Origin: CAIOZW01 sp049317725
GTDB taxonomy: Bacteria > Acidobacteriota > Blastocatellia > RBC074
Assembly (NCBI GenBank): GCA_049317725.1
Contig: JBMOHS010000189.1
Location: 1-7,136 of the forward strand
Direction: 5' to 3'
DNA length: 7,136 nucleotides
Below the pieces are notes generated by a model. The model saw only the letters and a program-made list of their open reading frames with translations, searched no databases and was not told where the DNA came from. Position numbers and translations under genes: made by a program. Position 1 is the first letter of the stretch. Each line of letters opens with the position of its first letter. This document shows positions 1-7,041 of the stretch, piece after piece.

Positions 1-2258
1 AAGCGGGAGGAGGAGGTCGCCGCGACCAGCGAGCGCCCGACCTCGGCGACGGTCAGCCCGAGCTGCCCGGCCCGTTCCCGGTCGATGTCGATGTTGACCG
101 TCGGGTAGTCGAGGGGCTGCCCAAACTGCAGGTCACGCAGCACGGGAATCTGGCGCATTTCGGCGAGAATCTTCTCGGCGAAGGCTCGATTGGCGGCGAG
201 ATTGGGACCACTCATTGCCACTTCGATCGGGGTTGGCGCACCAAAGTTCATGATCTGGCTGACGAGATCTCCGGCTTCAAGCGAGACGGTCGCGCCGGGA
301 ATCCGTTGTGGCAGGACCTGCCGCAGCCGCTCCTTCAACGCTGGCAGGTCGATGTCCGCTTCTCGGCGCAGCTTGATCTGGAGGACCGCCTCCTGTGGGC
401 CATTGGTCCAGAGGTGAATGGTGTTGACCGGGTAGCTCGCCGGTTGCGTCCCGACATACCCGAGCGTCAGTTCGACTCCGTCCGGTCCCGCCTGCTCCCG
501 AACGACGCGAAGCGCCTCGATCGCCATCTGCTCGGTCCGCTCGACCCGGGTGCCCGTCGGTGCCCGCAGCCGTAATTGCAGTATGCCGGACGCTGCTTCC
601 GGGAAGAGGTCGAGCCCCAACTGCCGCCCCACCAGGACGAGCGTCCCGAGGCTCAACAGGGCATAGAGGCCCAGGAGAAGTCCCTGGTGTCTCGGCCGCT
701 CCCCAATCCAGTGGAGCAGGGCTGCATAGCGCTCCTGCCAATGCCCAAGCACTGTCCGGGCGTGTGAGTCGGCGTCTTGCCCTCCCTCCCGCAAGAGCCA
801 GACCGAGAGGACGGGCACCAAGGTGTTCGAGAGCAGGTATGACGCCATCATCGCCAGTCCCACGGCGAGCGAGAGGGGCACGAAGAGCGCTTTCGGCACC
901 CCCACCATCAGGAACGAGGGGACAAAGACAGCCAGGATCGAGAGCATGGCCAGCAGGCGCGGGGTGATCGTTTCGCGAGTCGCGCGATAGACCGCCTCGC
1001 GCAGCGGCTCTCCCCGGGTGAGGTGGACGTGGACATTCTCGATTGCGACGGTTGCCTCGTCGACGAGGATCCCGATCGCCAGCGCCAACCCGCCCAGCGT
1101 CATGAGATTGATCGTCTCGCCCAGCAGCCAGAGCCCGATGATCGCCGTCAGCAGGGCGATCGGGATGGTGACGATGACGATCAGCGCGCTGCGCAAGTCC
1201 CGCAGGAAGAGCAGCACCATCAGCCCCGTCAGGAGTGCGCCGAGCAGCCCCTCGATCCCAAGCGAGCGCACGCTGTTCCGCACCAACGTCGATTGGTCGA
1301 GCTCAAAGCGGACGGCGATGTCCTCGGGAATGAGCGCCTGCATCCGCGGCAGCTCGGCCCGCACCCGGTCGACGACCTCGACTGTCGACGCGTCAGCTCG
1401 CTTCGTCACGGGAATATAGACCGTTCGCTTCTCGTTGAAGAGGCCGTAGCCCGTCAGAATGTCCGCACCATTCTCGACTGTTCCAATATCCCGGACGTAG
1501 ACGGTTGGGCCCTTCCCGGATCGAACCGGAAGGGCCGCCAACTCGTCGATCCGGCTGACGACCGTGTTGACCGGTGCCAAGCGATTGAGATCCCCGGTGC
1601 GAATGTTGCCGGCGGGCAGAATCGTGTTGCCGGCTGCAACCGCCTGAATGACCTCTTCGGGCGAGAGACCATAGCCGCGCAGCCTGTCTGGATCAGCGCG
1701 AATGACGACCGTCCGCTGATTCCCGCCAAAGGGGGGCGGAGCCGAGACTCCCGGCAGCGTCGAGAAGTAGGGGCGCACCCGGAACAGCGCCAGATCCTGG
1801 ATCTCGCTCAAGGTCCGTGTCTCGCTCGAAAAGACGAGCTGGCCCACCGGCACGCTCCCGGCATCGTAGCGAACGACGAATGGCGCGACCGTTCCCGGCG
1901 GCATGAAGGCCCGCGACCGCTCGACGTACGAGACGACCTGCGCCAGTGCCTGACTCATGTCCGTCCCCGGATGGAAGAAGAGCTTGACCAGGCCGACATT
2001 CTGGATGGAGCGGGACTCGACGTGCTCGATCCCGGTGACGTAGAGAAAGTGGTACTCGTAGTAGGAGACGAGGTAGCTCTCCATCTGGGAGGGATCCATC
2101 CCACCGTACGGTTGCGCGACGTAGATGACCGGCAGGTTGAGGTTTGGGAAGAGATCGACTGGCATCCGTCGCAGCGCGAGGCTCGCCCCGAGGCAGAGGG
2201 CGAGCACCACCACCAGGAGGGTGACCGGATACCGTAGCCCAAGTATGATCAGGTTCAT
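1..2258 (-). CDS. RND efflux pump inner-membrane subunit, AcrB/HAE1-like (3' end beyond window)
   Basis: This is a proton-driven inner-membrane pump subunit that normally exports drugs or other amphiphiles through a tripartite complex. I translated it by hand: the frame is open for 752 codons from the ATG at 2258 with no stop or frameshift, and it leaves the window before its own stop. AcrB-family proteins are about 1,020-1,050 residues, so roughly 270-300 are missing. TM1 is at about residues 8-28 and is followed by the first periplasmic porter/docking loop. TM2-TM6 lie at about 333-490, TM7 is at about 525-545, and the second periplasmic loop runs from FPEAASG at about 551 to the edge. TM4 carries the proton-relay motif ILVDEATVAIEN with D400 and E401. 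AcrB has D407-D408, so the second aspartate is glutamate here. The VDEA motif favours HAE1 over the metal-exporting HME branch (inference); the substrate is unknown. The start overlaps the upstream tolC-like stop as ATGA, after a GGAGG ribosome site. Confidence 0.93.
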   Translation of the reverse strand, partial: MNLIILGLRYPVTLLVVVLALCLGASLALRRMPVDLFPNLNLPVIYVAQPYGGMDPSQMESYLVSYYEYHFLYVTGIEHVESRSIQNVGLVKLFFHPGTDMSQALAQVVSYVERSRAFMPPGTVAPFVVRYDAGSVPVGQLVFSSETRTLSEIQDLALFRVRPYFSTLPGVSAPPPFGGNQRTVVIRADPDRLRGYGLSPEEVIQAVAAGNTILPAGNIRTGDLNRLAPVNTVVSRIDELAALPVRSGKGPTVYVRDIGTVENGADILTGYGLFNEKRTVYIPVTKRADASTVEVVDRVRAELPRMQALIPEDIAVRFELDQSTLVRNSVRSLGIEGLLGALLTGLMVLLFLRDLRSALIVIVTIPIALLTAIIGLWLLGETINLMTLGGLALAIGILVDEATVAIENVHVHLTRGEPLREAVYRATRETITPRLLAMLSILAVFVPSFLMVGVPKALFVPLSLAVGLAMMASYLLSNTLVPVLSVWLLREGGQDADSHARTVLGHWQERYAALLHWIGERPRHQGLLLGLYALLSLGTLVLVGRQLGLDLFPEAASGILQLRLRAPTGTRVERTEQMAIEALRVVREQAGPDGVELTLGYVGTQPASYPVNTIHLWTNGPQEAVLQIKLRREADIDLPALKERLRQVLPQRIPGATVSLEAGDLVSQIMNFGAPTPIEVAMSGPNLAANRAFAEKILAEMRQIPVLRDLQFGQPLDYPTVNIDIDRERAGQLGLTVAEVGRSLVAATSSSR

Positions 2259-3706
2259 CGGGTGCCTCCGTTGGGCGAGAGGAGGATCGATAAGTCTCCC
2301 CGGGCTCGTGATTCCGCGACGCGGGCCCGCCAGCGTGAAAGCTGGGCGAGGGCAGCGTCGACCTCCGCCTGGGCCACCAGCCGCATCGCCTCGGCCACTT
2401 CACTGACCGTTCCCAGCTCGGCTTCGTAGCGCTTCCGGACACGGAGTTCTGTCTCCCGGGCCGCATTCAATTGGCGGGGGGCGAGCGCCCGGTAGGCCTC
2501 GGCCGACGTGTGGAGCGCTCGTGCCCGGGCCTCGTCCGCTTGGAGCGACTGCCGGGCTGCGGCGACGCGGGCCTCTTCGGCGGCGCGCACCCGCTCCTCT
2601 TCCCGTCGCGCCACCCGCCAGCGAAACAGGTCTGTCGGCGCAAAACTGATCAGCAATCCCGTGGCCCAGTTCGGCGTATCTGGAAAGAGGCCTCGTGTCC
2701 CGAGGATGCGCCCATCGATCCGCGCTCCCGTTCCGCGCGCGAAGAGCGCGGTCTGCCACTGGAAGCGTGGTCGGAAGGATCGTTCCAACAACTCTTGCCG
2801 CGCCAGGGAGATCGCTGCCGACGATTGTCGCAGCAGCAGCAGCGGGTGGATCTGGCTCCTCCCGCTCTCTCCCTCTCTTGGCGATCCCTCTGACCGCTCC
2901 GCCTCGAGTTCGGCGACGTCGATCCGAACTGCCTCTCCGGCGAGTCCGATCGAGGCCGAGAGAGTCACCAGCGCCAACTCCGCTCGCTCCCGCGCGTCGA
3001 TCAAGCGGTTCCGGGCTGTTGCCAGCTCGACCTCGACCCGCGACCCATCCGCCCCCGGGCGCAGCTCGTTGCTGACCAGCGTCTGGACCACCTGGGCGAA
3101 CGTCTCCATCCGCGCGACGTTGGCCTCGGCGGAACGCACGACCTCGGCCGCCGCTGCCGCGCGCAGAAACGCGTCCGCCGCTCTGAGGGCCGCCTCCATC
3201 TCGGTCAGGGCAAGGCGCGCCTCTGCCTCGGCGACGATCCGCCCTGCCAGCGTCCGCTCGGCTTGCCGCTGCCCAAAATCGAACGGCTCCCAGGTGACGA
3301 TCAGTCCGCCTCCGCTCCCCCACGCGCTCTCGCCGAATGAGGGCTCTCCGATGACGGGCCCAGAGATCGGCGGGATCGCCGACTGCGGAAAGAACTGCCC
3401 GAAGATGTTGTTGCGCGTCCCACGCGTCTGTTGCCAGTCGAGTTCTGCCTTCGGTAAGTATGAGAGCCGGGCCATCTCTTCCTTGGCCGTCGCCGCACCG
3501 ACCCGCGCGCGGGCTTCCTCGATCGCTGGCAGGTTCTTTCTGGCAAGGGCGATCACCTCGCTCAATCGAAGAGCGGCCGGCCCTCTCTCCTGGGCCGCGA
3601 CACGTCCTGCCCCACCGATCATCAGAGTCAACATCCCCAGCACGAGCGCGATTGCCTGCCGGTGCCATAACTCACTCAAGGGTTCCCAAATCCACCTCTT
3701 CGACAT
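2255..3706 (-). CDS. TolC-family outer-membrane efflux protein
   Basis: This is the outer-membrane channel of a tripartite efflux or type I export system, trimeric in the known family. From the ATG at 3706 it is 483 residues, a usual length. A signal peptide is visible: a basic start (MSKRW, HRQ), a hydrophobic core at about 18-34 and likely cleavage after V-A-A at 38. There is no lipobox cysteine. Two OEP repeats follow, about 44-235 and 260-475. Both are alanine-rich and helical, with beta-strand-like stretches such as WEPFDFGQR (139-147) and GLLISFAPTDLF. Family-typical motifs are LRPGADGSR (215-223) and, near the C-terminus, RYEAELGTVSEVAEA. The open frame extends upstream to 4048, but that extension is not signal-like and overlaps the permease gene antiparallel to nothing useful, so I excluded it. 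An in-frame ATG at 3730 would add eight acidic residues before the signal and is less likely. The gene is coupled to the pump gene downstream. Confidence 0.92.
   Translation of the reverse strand: MSKRWIWEPLSELWHRQAIALVLGMLTLMIGGAGRVAAQERGPAALRLSEVIALARKNLPAIEEARARVGAATAKEEMARLSYLPKAELDWQQTRGTRNNIFGQFFPQSAIPPISGPVIGEPSFGESAWGSGGGLIVTWEPFDFGQRQAERTLAGRIVAEAEARLALTEMEAALRAADAFLRAAAAAEVVRSAEANVARMETFAQVVQTLVSNELRPGADGSRVEVELATARNRLIDARERAELALVTLSASIGLAGEAVRIDVAELEAERSEGSPREGESGRSQIHPLLLLRQSSAAISLARQELLERSFRPRFQWQTALFARGTGARIDGRILGTRGLFPDTPNWATGLLISFAPTDLFRWRVARREEERVRAAEEARVAAARQSLQADEARARALHTSAEAYRALAPRQLNAARETELRVRKRYEAELGTVSEVAEAMRLVAQAEVDAALAQLSRWRARVAESRARGDLSILLSPNGGTR
2265..2269 (-). promoter_or_regulatory. 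Ribosome binding site for the RND pump gene
   Basis: GGAGG on the minus strand lies six bases before the ATG at 2258, inside the last codons of the tolC-like gene. It fixes the pump start and fits translational coupling across the ATGA overlap. Confidence 0.75.
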
Positions 3707-3911
3707 CACGTGGTTCTCGTCTCCATCCATCGTCTCAGGGTCGGGTAAGGAAGGATGTGCTCTCTGCCCCAAGCCGAGAGAGCACGCACTCTTTTTGTAG
3801 AATCCCCCGCCGGCTGGTCGAGAGGACGAGCCGCGGAAAAGTCTGATTCGACAGCGTTGTTTCGGTCTAGGCGTCCGTGTCTGACGCTGGATTGGATCCC
3901 AAATGCGATCG
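3707..3911 (-). other. Intergenic leader between the Lol-type permease and tolC-like genes
   Basis: These 205 bases contain no plausible gene. They are long enough to hold a promoter for the efflux pair. The clearest structure is the palindrome at 3757-3785. On the minus strand, an A/T-rich TTCTACAAAAAG stretch at about 3788-3802 lies just upstream of the palindrome and could be part of a promoter, but I see no convincing -35/-10 pair. A weak inverted repeat, GCGTC and GACGC separated by seven bases, lies at about 3871-3887 after the permease stop. It has no T-run, so I do not call a terminator. Confidence 0.6.
3757..3785. repeat. Perfect 9-bp inverted repeat (possible operator or leader hairpin)
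   Basis: GTGCTCTCT (3757-3765) and AGAGAGCAC (3777-3785) are exact reverse complements separated by 11 bases. The half-site centres are 20 bp apart, about two helical turns, which suits a dimeric helix-turn-helix repressor. It lies 51 bases upstream of the tolC-like ATG at 3706. In RNA it could instead form a 9-bp stem in the leader. On the minus strand no T-run follows, so it is not a standard terminator for the permease gene. The symmetry is seen directly; the regulatory role is inferred. Confidence 0.6.
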
Positions 3912-5156
3912 CTATTCGTAGCGCATCGCTTCGACCGGGGCAAGCCGGGAAGCCGCGCGGGCGGGAAAAATGGTGGCGGCCAATGTGATGACGATGGCCA
4001 ACAGGGCGATCCAGAGACAGTCGAGGGGCTGTACCCGGAGCGTGACACTCGAGATCGAGTAGATCTCGGCCGGCAGGGAGATGAGCGAAAAGGTGTTGGC
4101 CAGCCAGCTCAGCAAGACGCCGAGCCCGAGCCCGAGCCCAGCCCCGATCAGCCCGATCATCCCTCCCTGGAGTAGGAAGATCCAGCCGATCGAGCGCGGC
4201 GTCGCCCCCTGCGCCCGAAGAATGGCGATGTCCCGGTTCTTTTCGATGACCATCATCGTCAGCGCGGTGATGATGTTGAGCGCCGCCACCGCGATCAGCA
4301 GCGAGAAGAAGATGACGATCAGTCGGTGCTGCAGTTGCAGAGCGGCGAAGAGCGGCCGGTTAAGCTCCTGCCAGCTCGTGGTAATGTAACCGCTTCCGGC
4401 CGCTTCGCGCACCCGGGCGGCGACCTTGTCAACCTCGTTGAGATCGACGACCTTCATCTGGATGACACTCGCACTGCCCAGACCGGCACCTTCCGTCGGA
4501 GTCAATGCCAGCGCATCCCCCAGTGCCACATAACCCCATTTGGCATCGTACTCGTAGAGGCCAGAAGAGAAGCGGCCAATCACCGCCAGGGGCGTGTAGC
4601 GTGGGCGGCTCTGCAAGCCGGCCGGTGTCAGCCGCGTCCCGACCGAGAGCGCCGTCACAACATCTCCGCGCTCCGCTCCCAGCAGCCGCGCCAACTCGGT
4701 TCCGAGGATCAGTCCCGGCGGGTCTGTCTGACGGCCAAGCTCGGACGGGTCGCCCTCGACCATCGTCGTCGTCAACTCGTTCGCTTCTGGCGGGGCCGCC
4801 AGATCGACTCCCTTGAGGATCACCTGCTCCTGCCGGTCGCCGAGGCTGAGCAGCACCGGGACGTAGCTGGTAGCGGCGACGGCCCGCACTCCAGGGGTTC
4901 CCGCCAGCCGGCGCGCCAGCGCCGCCGAGTCCTCGATCGGACCGTTGTCCTCGCGTAACAGGTTGAGGTGGGCAGTCCCCTGCAGGATCCGGTCCTGGAC
5001 CTCTCCCCGAAAGCCCGTCACCACCGCCTGGGCGATGATCAGGGCCGCCACTCCGACCCCAATCCCGAGGATGGCAATCCCGGTGATGACCGAAACGGCC
5101 GTCTGTCGTCGCCGCGCCCGCAAGTAGCGCCAGGCAATGAAGAGTTCGTAGCCCAT
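3912..5156 (-). CDS. Lipoprotein-releasing ABC transporter permease, LolC/LolE family
   Basis: This is an inner-membrane subunit of the Lol system, which extracts outer-membrane lipoproteins and hands them to LolA, using a LolD ATPase. It is 414 residues, the usual length. The N-terminus has the family pattern FIAWRYLRARRRQTAVSVI and then TM1 at about 19-46. A large MacB_PCD-type periplasmic domain runs from about 47 to 270. TM2 is at about 275-303, then the coupling segment EKNRDIAILRAQGATPRSI (305-323) that contacts the ATPase in homologs. TM3 is at about 326-352 and TM4 at about 380-398, and the protein ends in the classic PVEAMRYE tail. The segment TRLTPAGLQSRPRY lies about where LolC has its LolA-binding hook (inference). 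I cannot assign LolC or LolE, and a single gene suggests a homodimeric LolF-like form. The start ATG shares its A with the lysS stop TGA (TGATG), indicating coupled translation. No lolD follows. Confidence 0.92.
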   Translation of the reverse strand: MGYELFIAWRYLRARRRQTAVSVITGIAILGIGVGVAALIIAQAVVTGFRGEVQDRILQGTAHLNLLREDNGPIEDSAALARRLAGTPGVRAVAATSYVPVLLSLGDRQEQVILKGVDLAAPPEANELTTTMVEGDPSELGRQTDPPGLILGTELARLLGAERGDVVTALSVGTRLTPAGLQSRPRYTPLAVIGRFSSGLYEYDAKWGYVALGDALALTPTEGAGLGSASVIQMKVVDLNEVDKVAARVREAAGSGYITTSWQELNRPLFAALQLQHRLIVIFFSLLIAVAALNIITALTMMVIEKNRDIAILRAQGATPRSIGWIFLLQGGMIGLIGAGLGLGLGVLLSWLANTFSLISLPAEIYSISSVTLRVQPLDCLWIALLAIVITLAATIFPARAASRLAPVEAMRYE

Positions 5157-6727
5157 CAGCTTCTCGGTGTTTCCGGCCGCATGTGCGGGAAGAGGATCAC
5201 GTCCCGGATCGAGTGCTGGTTGGTGAGGAGCATGACCAGTCGGTCGATCCCGATCCCTTCGCCCGCAGTCGGAGGCAGCCCGTAGGCGAGGGCCCGCAGG
5301 TAGTCCTCGTCCATCATCATCGCCTCTTCGTCCCCGCTGGCACGCTGATGGGCCTGCTCCTCGAAGCGTCGTCGCTGCTCAACCGGATCATTGAGCTCCG
5401 AGAAGCCGTTAGCGACCTCCATCCCGGCGATGATCAGCTCGAAGCGGTCAACAAATCGCGGATCTCCCGCCTTCTGCTTCGAGAGCGGTGAGAGATCGGT
5501 CGGAAACTCGGTGATGAAGGTTGGGTGGATCAGGTGTGGCTCGACGATCTTGCCGAAGATCTCGCCGAGGAGCTGCCCATTGTTGAGCCGTGGATCGAAG
5601 GTCAGGTCGATCGCTGCCGCCGCCTCTTCGAGTGTCGCCCGCTCCATCAACCCTTCGAGCGTCGGACGGGTTGCATCGTCCAGCCAGTAATGGAGGACTG
5701 CTTCCCGCATCGTCCAGCGCTGCCAGCGGTCGAAATCGATGACGTGGTCCTGGTAGAGCACTTGCCGCGTCCCACAGACCTTGTCGATCAACCCCTTGAT
5801 CAATCGCTCGGTCATCTCCATCAGATCCTCGTAGTCGGAGTAGGCCTGATACCACTCGAGCATCGTAAACTCGGGGTTGTGCTTGTAGGAGATTCCCTCG
5901 TTGCGGAAGTTGCGATTGATCTCGTAGACGCGCTCGAACCCGCCGACGACCAGCCGCTTGAGGTAGAGTTCCGGTGCGATCCGCGCATAGAGCGTGATGT
6001 CGAGGGCGTGATGGTGAGTGACGAAGGGACGTGCCGCTGCGCCTGTCGCCAACGGGGAGAGCATGGGGGTCTCGACCTCGACGTAGCCCCGTTCATCAAA
6101 GAAGCGGCGAATTTCGCGGATGATCGTTGCTCGTCGCTCGAAGACCTCCCGCGTCGTCAGCTCCCCGGCGAGGCGCTCGTGGCCCGCCCCGCTGGCGATC
6201 AAGTCGACGTACCGCTGCCGGTAGCGGATCTCTTTGTCCTGCACTCCGTGATACTTGTCCGGCATTGGGAGGTGGGCCTTGGCCAGAAACTGGAGTGCAC
6301 TGACGTGCAGCGAGAGTTCTCCTGTCCGGGTGATGAAGAGGTAGCCGGTGACGCCGATCCAGTCCCCAAGGTCGAGCTTCTGGCTCAGCTCCCACCCTGC
6401 CTCCCCCAAGGCGTTCTTTCGCAGATAGATCTGCAGGGAGGCTCGACCATCCGAGAGGTGTGCAAAGAGGGCTTTACCCATCAGCCGCATCGTCTGCACG
6501 CGCCCGGCAAGGCGAATCTCGCCTCCCTCTGCCCCCCGCAACTGCTGGTTGAGCGATTCCAACTCTTCCCCCTCTTTTCGACCCGCAAGAGGAAGATACT
6601 GCCCAACCAGTTCGCTGATCGGATGCGTTCGGTCGAATCGATGCGGATAGGCGGCTTGGCCCAGCTCGACGATCTGTTCGAGGTGAAGGCGGCGCTGCAG
6701 GATCTGGTCGTTCTCTTGTTCAGCCAA
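5156..6727 (-). CDS. lysS: Lysine--tRNA ligase, class II
   Basis: This cytoplasmic enzyme charges tRNA-Lys with lysine using ATP. It is 523 residues, slightly longer than the roughly 505 of E. coli LysS. The N-terminal OB-fold anticodon-binding domain spans about 70-150 (IRLAGRVQTMRLMGKALFAHL). The catalytic domain has all three class II motifs. Motif 1 is around 201-222 (REIRRFFDERGYVEVETPM), and motif 2 around 264-291 contains FERVYEINRNFRNEG then KHNPEFTMLE. Motif 3 is around 489-519 (GEGIGIDRLVMLL, ending FPHMRPE). The AGMEVANGFSELNDP segment is also conserved. No key residue appears lost. The start is TTG at 6727, chosen because AGGAG sits seven bases upstream and no better ATG precedes the conserved N-terminus. 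The gene is first in its unit, behind a TATAAT box, and overlaps the Lol permease start by one base. Confidence 0.96.
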   Translation of the reverse strand: MAEQENDQILQRRLHLEQIVELGQAAYPHRFDRTHPISELVGQYLPLAGRKEGEELESLNQQLRGAEGGEIRLAGRVQTMRLMGKALFAHLSDGRASLQIYLRKNALGEAGWELSQKLDLGDWIGVTGYLFITRTGELSLHVSALQFLAKAHLPMPDKYHGVQDKEIRYRQRYVDLIASGAGHERLAGELTTREVFERRATIIREIRRFFDERGYVEVETPMLSPLATGAAARPFVTHHHALDITLYARIAPELYLKRLVVGGFERVYEINRNFRNEGISYKHNPEFTMLEWYQAYSDYEDLMEMTERLIKGLIDKVCGTRQVLYQDHVIDFDRWQRWTMREAVLHYWLDDATRPTLEGLMERATLEEAAAAIDLTFDPRLNNGQLLGEIFGKIVEPHLIHPTFITEFPTDLSPLSKQKAGDPRFVDRFELIIAGMEVANGFSELNDPVEQRRRFEEQAHQRASGDEEAMMMDEDYLRALAYGLPPTAGEGIGIDRLVMLLTNQHSIRDVILFPHMRPETPRS

Positions 6728-6734
6728 TTGAGTG

Positions 6735-6739
6735 CTCCT
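6735..6739 (-). promoter_or_regulatory. Ribosome binding site that fixes the lysS TTG start
   Basis: AGGAG on the minus strand is followed by a seven-base spacer (CACTCAA) and then TTG at 6727. This spacing is near ideal and is the main reason to accept a TTG start. Confidence 0.75.
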
Positions 6740-6816
6740 GTCGATCTGGTCTGGGGCCGGACGGTGTCCTCTTCTTCTTTGGCCCCTCGGTGACCCCTTG
6801 GTTTGTTTGACGGCGG

Positions 6817-6822
6817 ATTATA
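6817..6822 (-). promoter_or_regulatory. lysS: Candidate -10 box of the lysS promoter
   Basis: A perfect TATAAT reads on the minus strand, about 90 bases before the lysS TTG, which would give a leader of about 80 bases. No good -35 is seen: the hexamers 16-18 bases upstream (around TTTCCT) match TTGACA poorly. The box directly abuts the inverted-repeat copy at 6823-6837, so the spacer and -35 region lie in repeat DNA. Confidence 0.5.
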
Positions 6823-6837
6823 GGTAACTACTCACGG
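6823..6837 (+). repeat. 15-bp inverted repeat, left copy
   Basis: GGTAACTACTCACGG here is matched in inverted orientation by CCGTGAGTAGCTACC at 7044-7058, with 14 of 15 bases identical. The pair encloses a unit of 236 bases. I see no extension of the match inward or outward and no clear target-site duplication. Confidence 0.7.
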
Positions 6838-6904
6838 AGAGGAAAATCAGAAAGTGGACCAAGCCGACCAGAGACCGATGTCAGAACGGAAGACATGATT
6901 ACAC

Positions 6905-6930
6905 CACCGAGACACAGAGAACACAGAGAA
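6905..6930 (+). repeat. Tandem 9-bp CACAGAGAA repeat
   Basis: There are two perfect head-to-tail copies of CACAGAGAA (6913-6921 and 6922-6930), preceded by the partial copy CACCGAGA (6905-6912). A further copy is at 7005-7013, and the variant CACCGAGAA lies on the minus strand at 7066-7074. The 9-base period allows an uninterrupted three-residue repeat (HRE) in one frame, read in a 14-codon frame from ATG at 6895. ACAGAG-rich intergenic repeats like this are, from memory, widespread in environmental genomes; I cannot verify relatives here. Confidence 0.7.
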
Positions 6931-6942
6931 GGAGGTTGAGGA

Positions 6943-7041
6943 GTGACTCGCGCCAACAAACAACCAACGTCTGAACAGATCACATCATTGCATTACAGAG
7001 AGATCACAGAGAAAAAGATAGGGGCCATTGAAGTTCATTGA
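6943..7041 (+). pseudogene. N-terminal remnant resembling a GxxExxY-family gene
   Basis: A 32-codon frame starts at GTG 6943, seven bases after a strong AAGGAGG at 6929-6935, and stops with TGA at 7039-7041. Its second half reads LHYREITEKKIGAIEVH. I recognise this as close to the common N-terminus of GxxExxY (PDDEXK_3-like) proteins, which run LHREITEKIIGAAIEVH and continue into the LGPGLLExxYE motif that gives the name. Compared with that pattern the frame has an extra tyrosine, lysine for isoleucine, and one alanine missing, and it stops exactly where the rest should begin. No continuation is visible in any plus-strand frame up to the window end. The intact family is about 120-130 residues. 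It could still be a real small peptide gene, but decay is likelier. Confidence 0.5.

Noticed and set aside
1023..2237. 404-codon plus-strand open frame opposite the RND gene
   Set aside because: It is rich in Arg, Asp and Gln with no domain pattern and mirrors the RND gene, whose translation is clearly conserved. Long antisense frames are common in GC-rich DNA.
2508..3800. 430-codon plus-strand open frame opposite the tolC-like gene
   Set aside because: It is low-complexity Ser/Arg/Ala protein, antisense to a recognisable outer-membrane efflux protein, with no ribosome site or motif.
3757..3800. Palindrome plus TTTTT as a plus-strand terminator
   Set aside because: The T-run starts several bases past the stem, and no plus-strand gene reads into it.
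3871..3887. Possible terminator after the permease gene (GCGTC/GACGC)
   Set aside because: The stem is only five pairs and no T-run follows it on the minus strand.
3707..4048. Upstream extension of the tolC-like frame to 4048
   Set aside because: The added residues lack signal-peptide features, run into the permease gene, and would bury the clear signal peptide that starts at 3706.
5525..6793. 422-codon plus-strand open frame opposite lysS
   Set aside because: lysS shows all three class II motifs on the other strand; this frame is its shadow and has no recognisable domain.
6728..6816. T-box or other riboswitch in the lysS leader
   Set aside because: The likely leader is about 80 bases with no T-box consensus, specifier loop or terminator stem.
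6878..6896. ATGTC/GACAT inverted repeat
   Set aside because: A five-base stem with a nine-base loop is expected by chance in a region this size.
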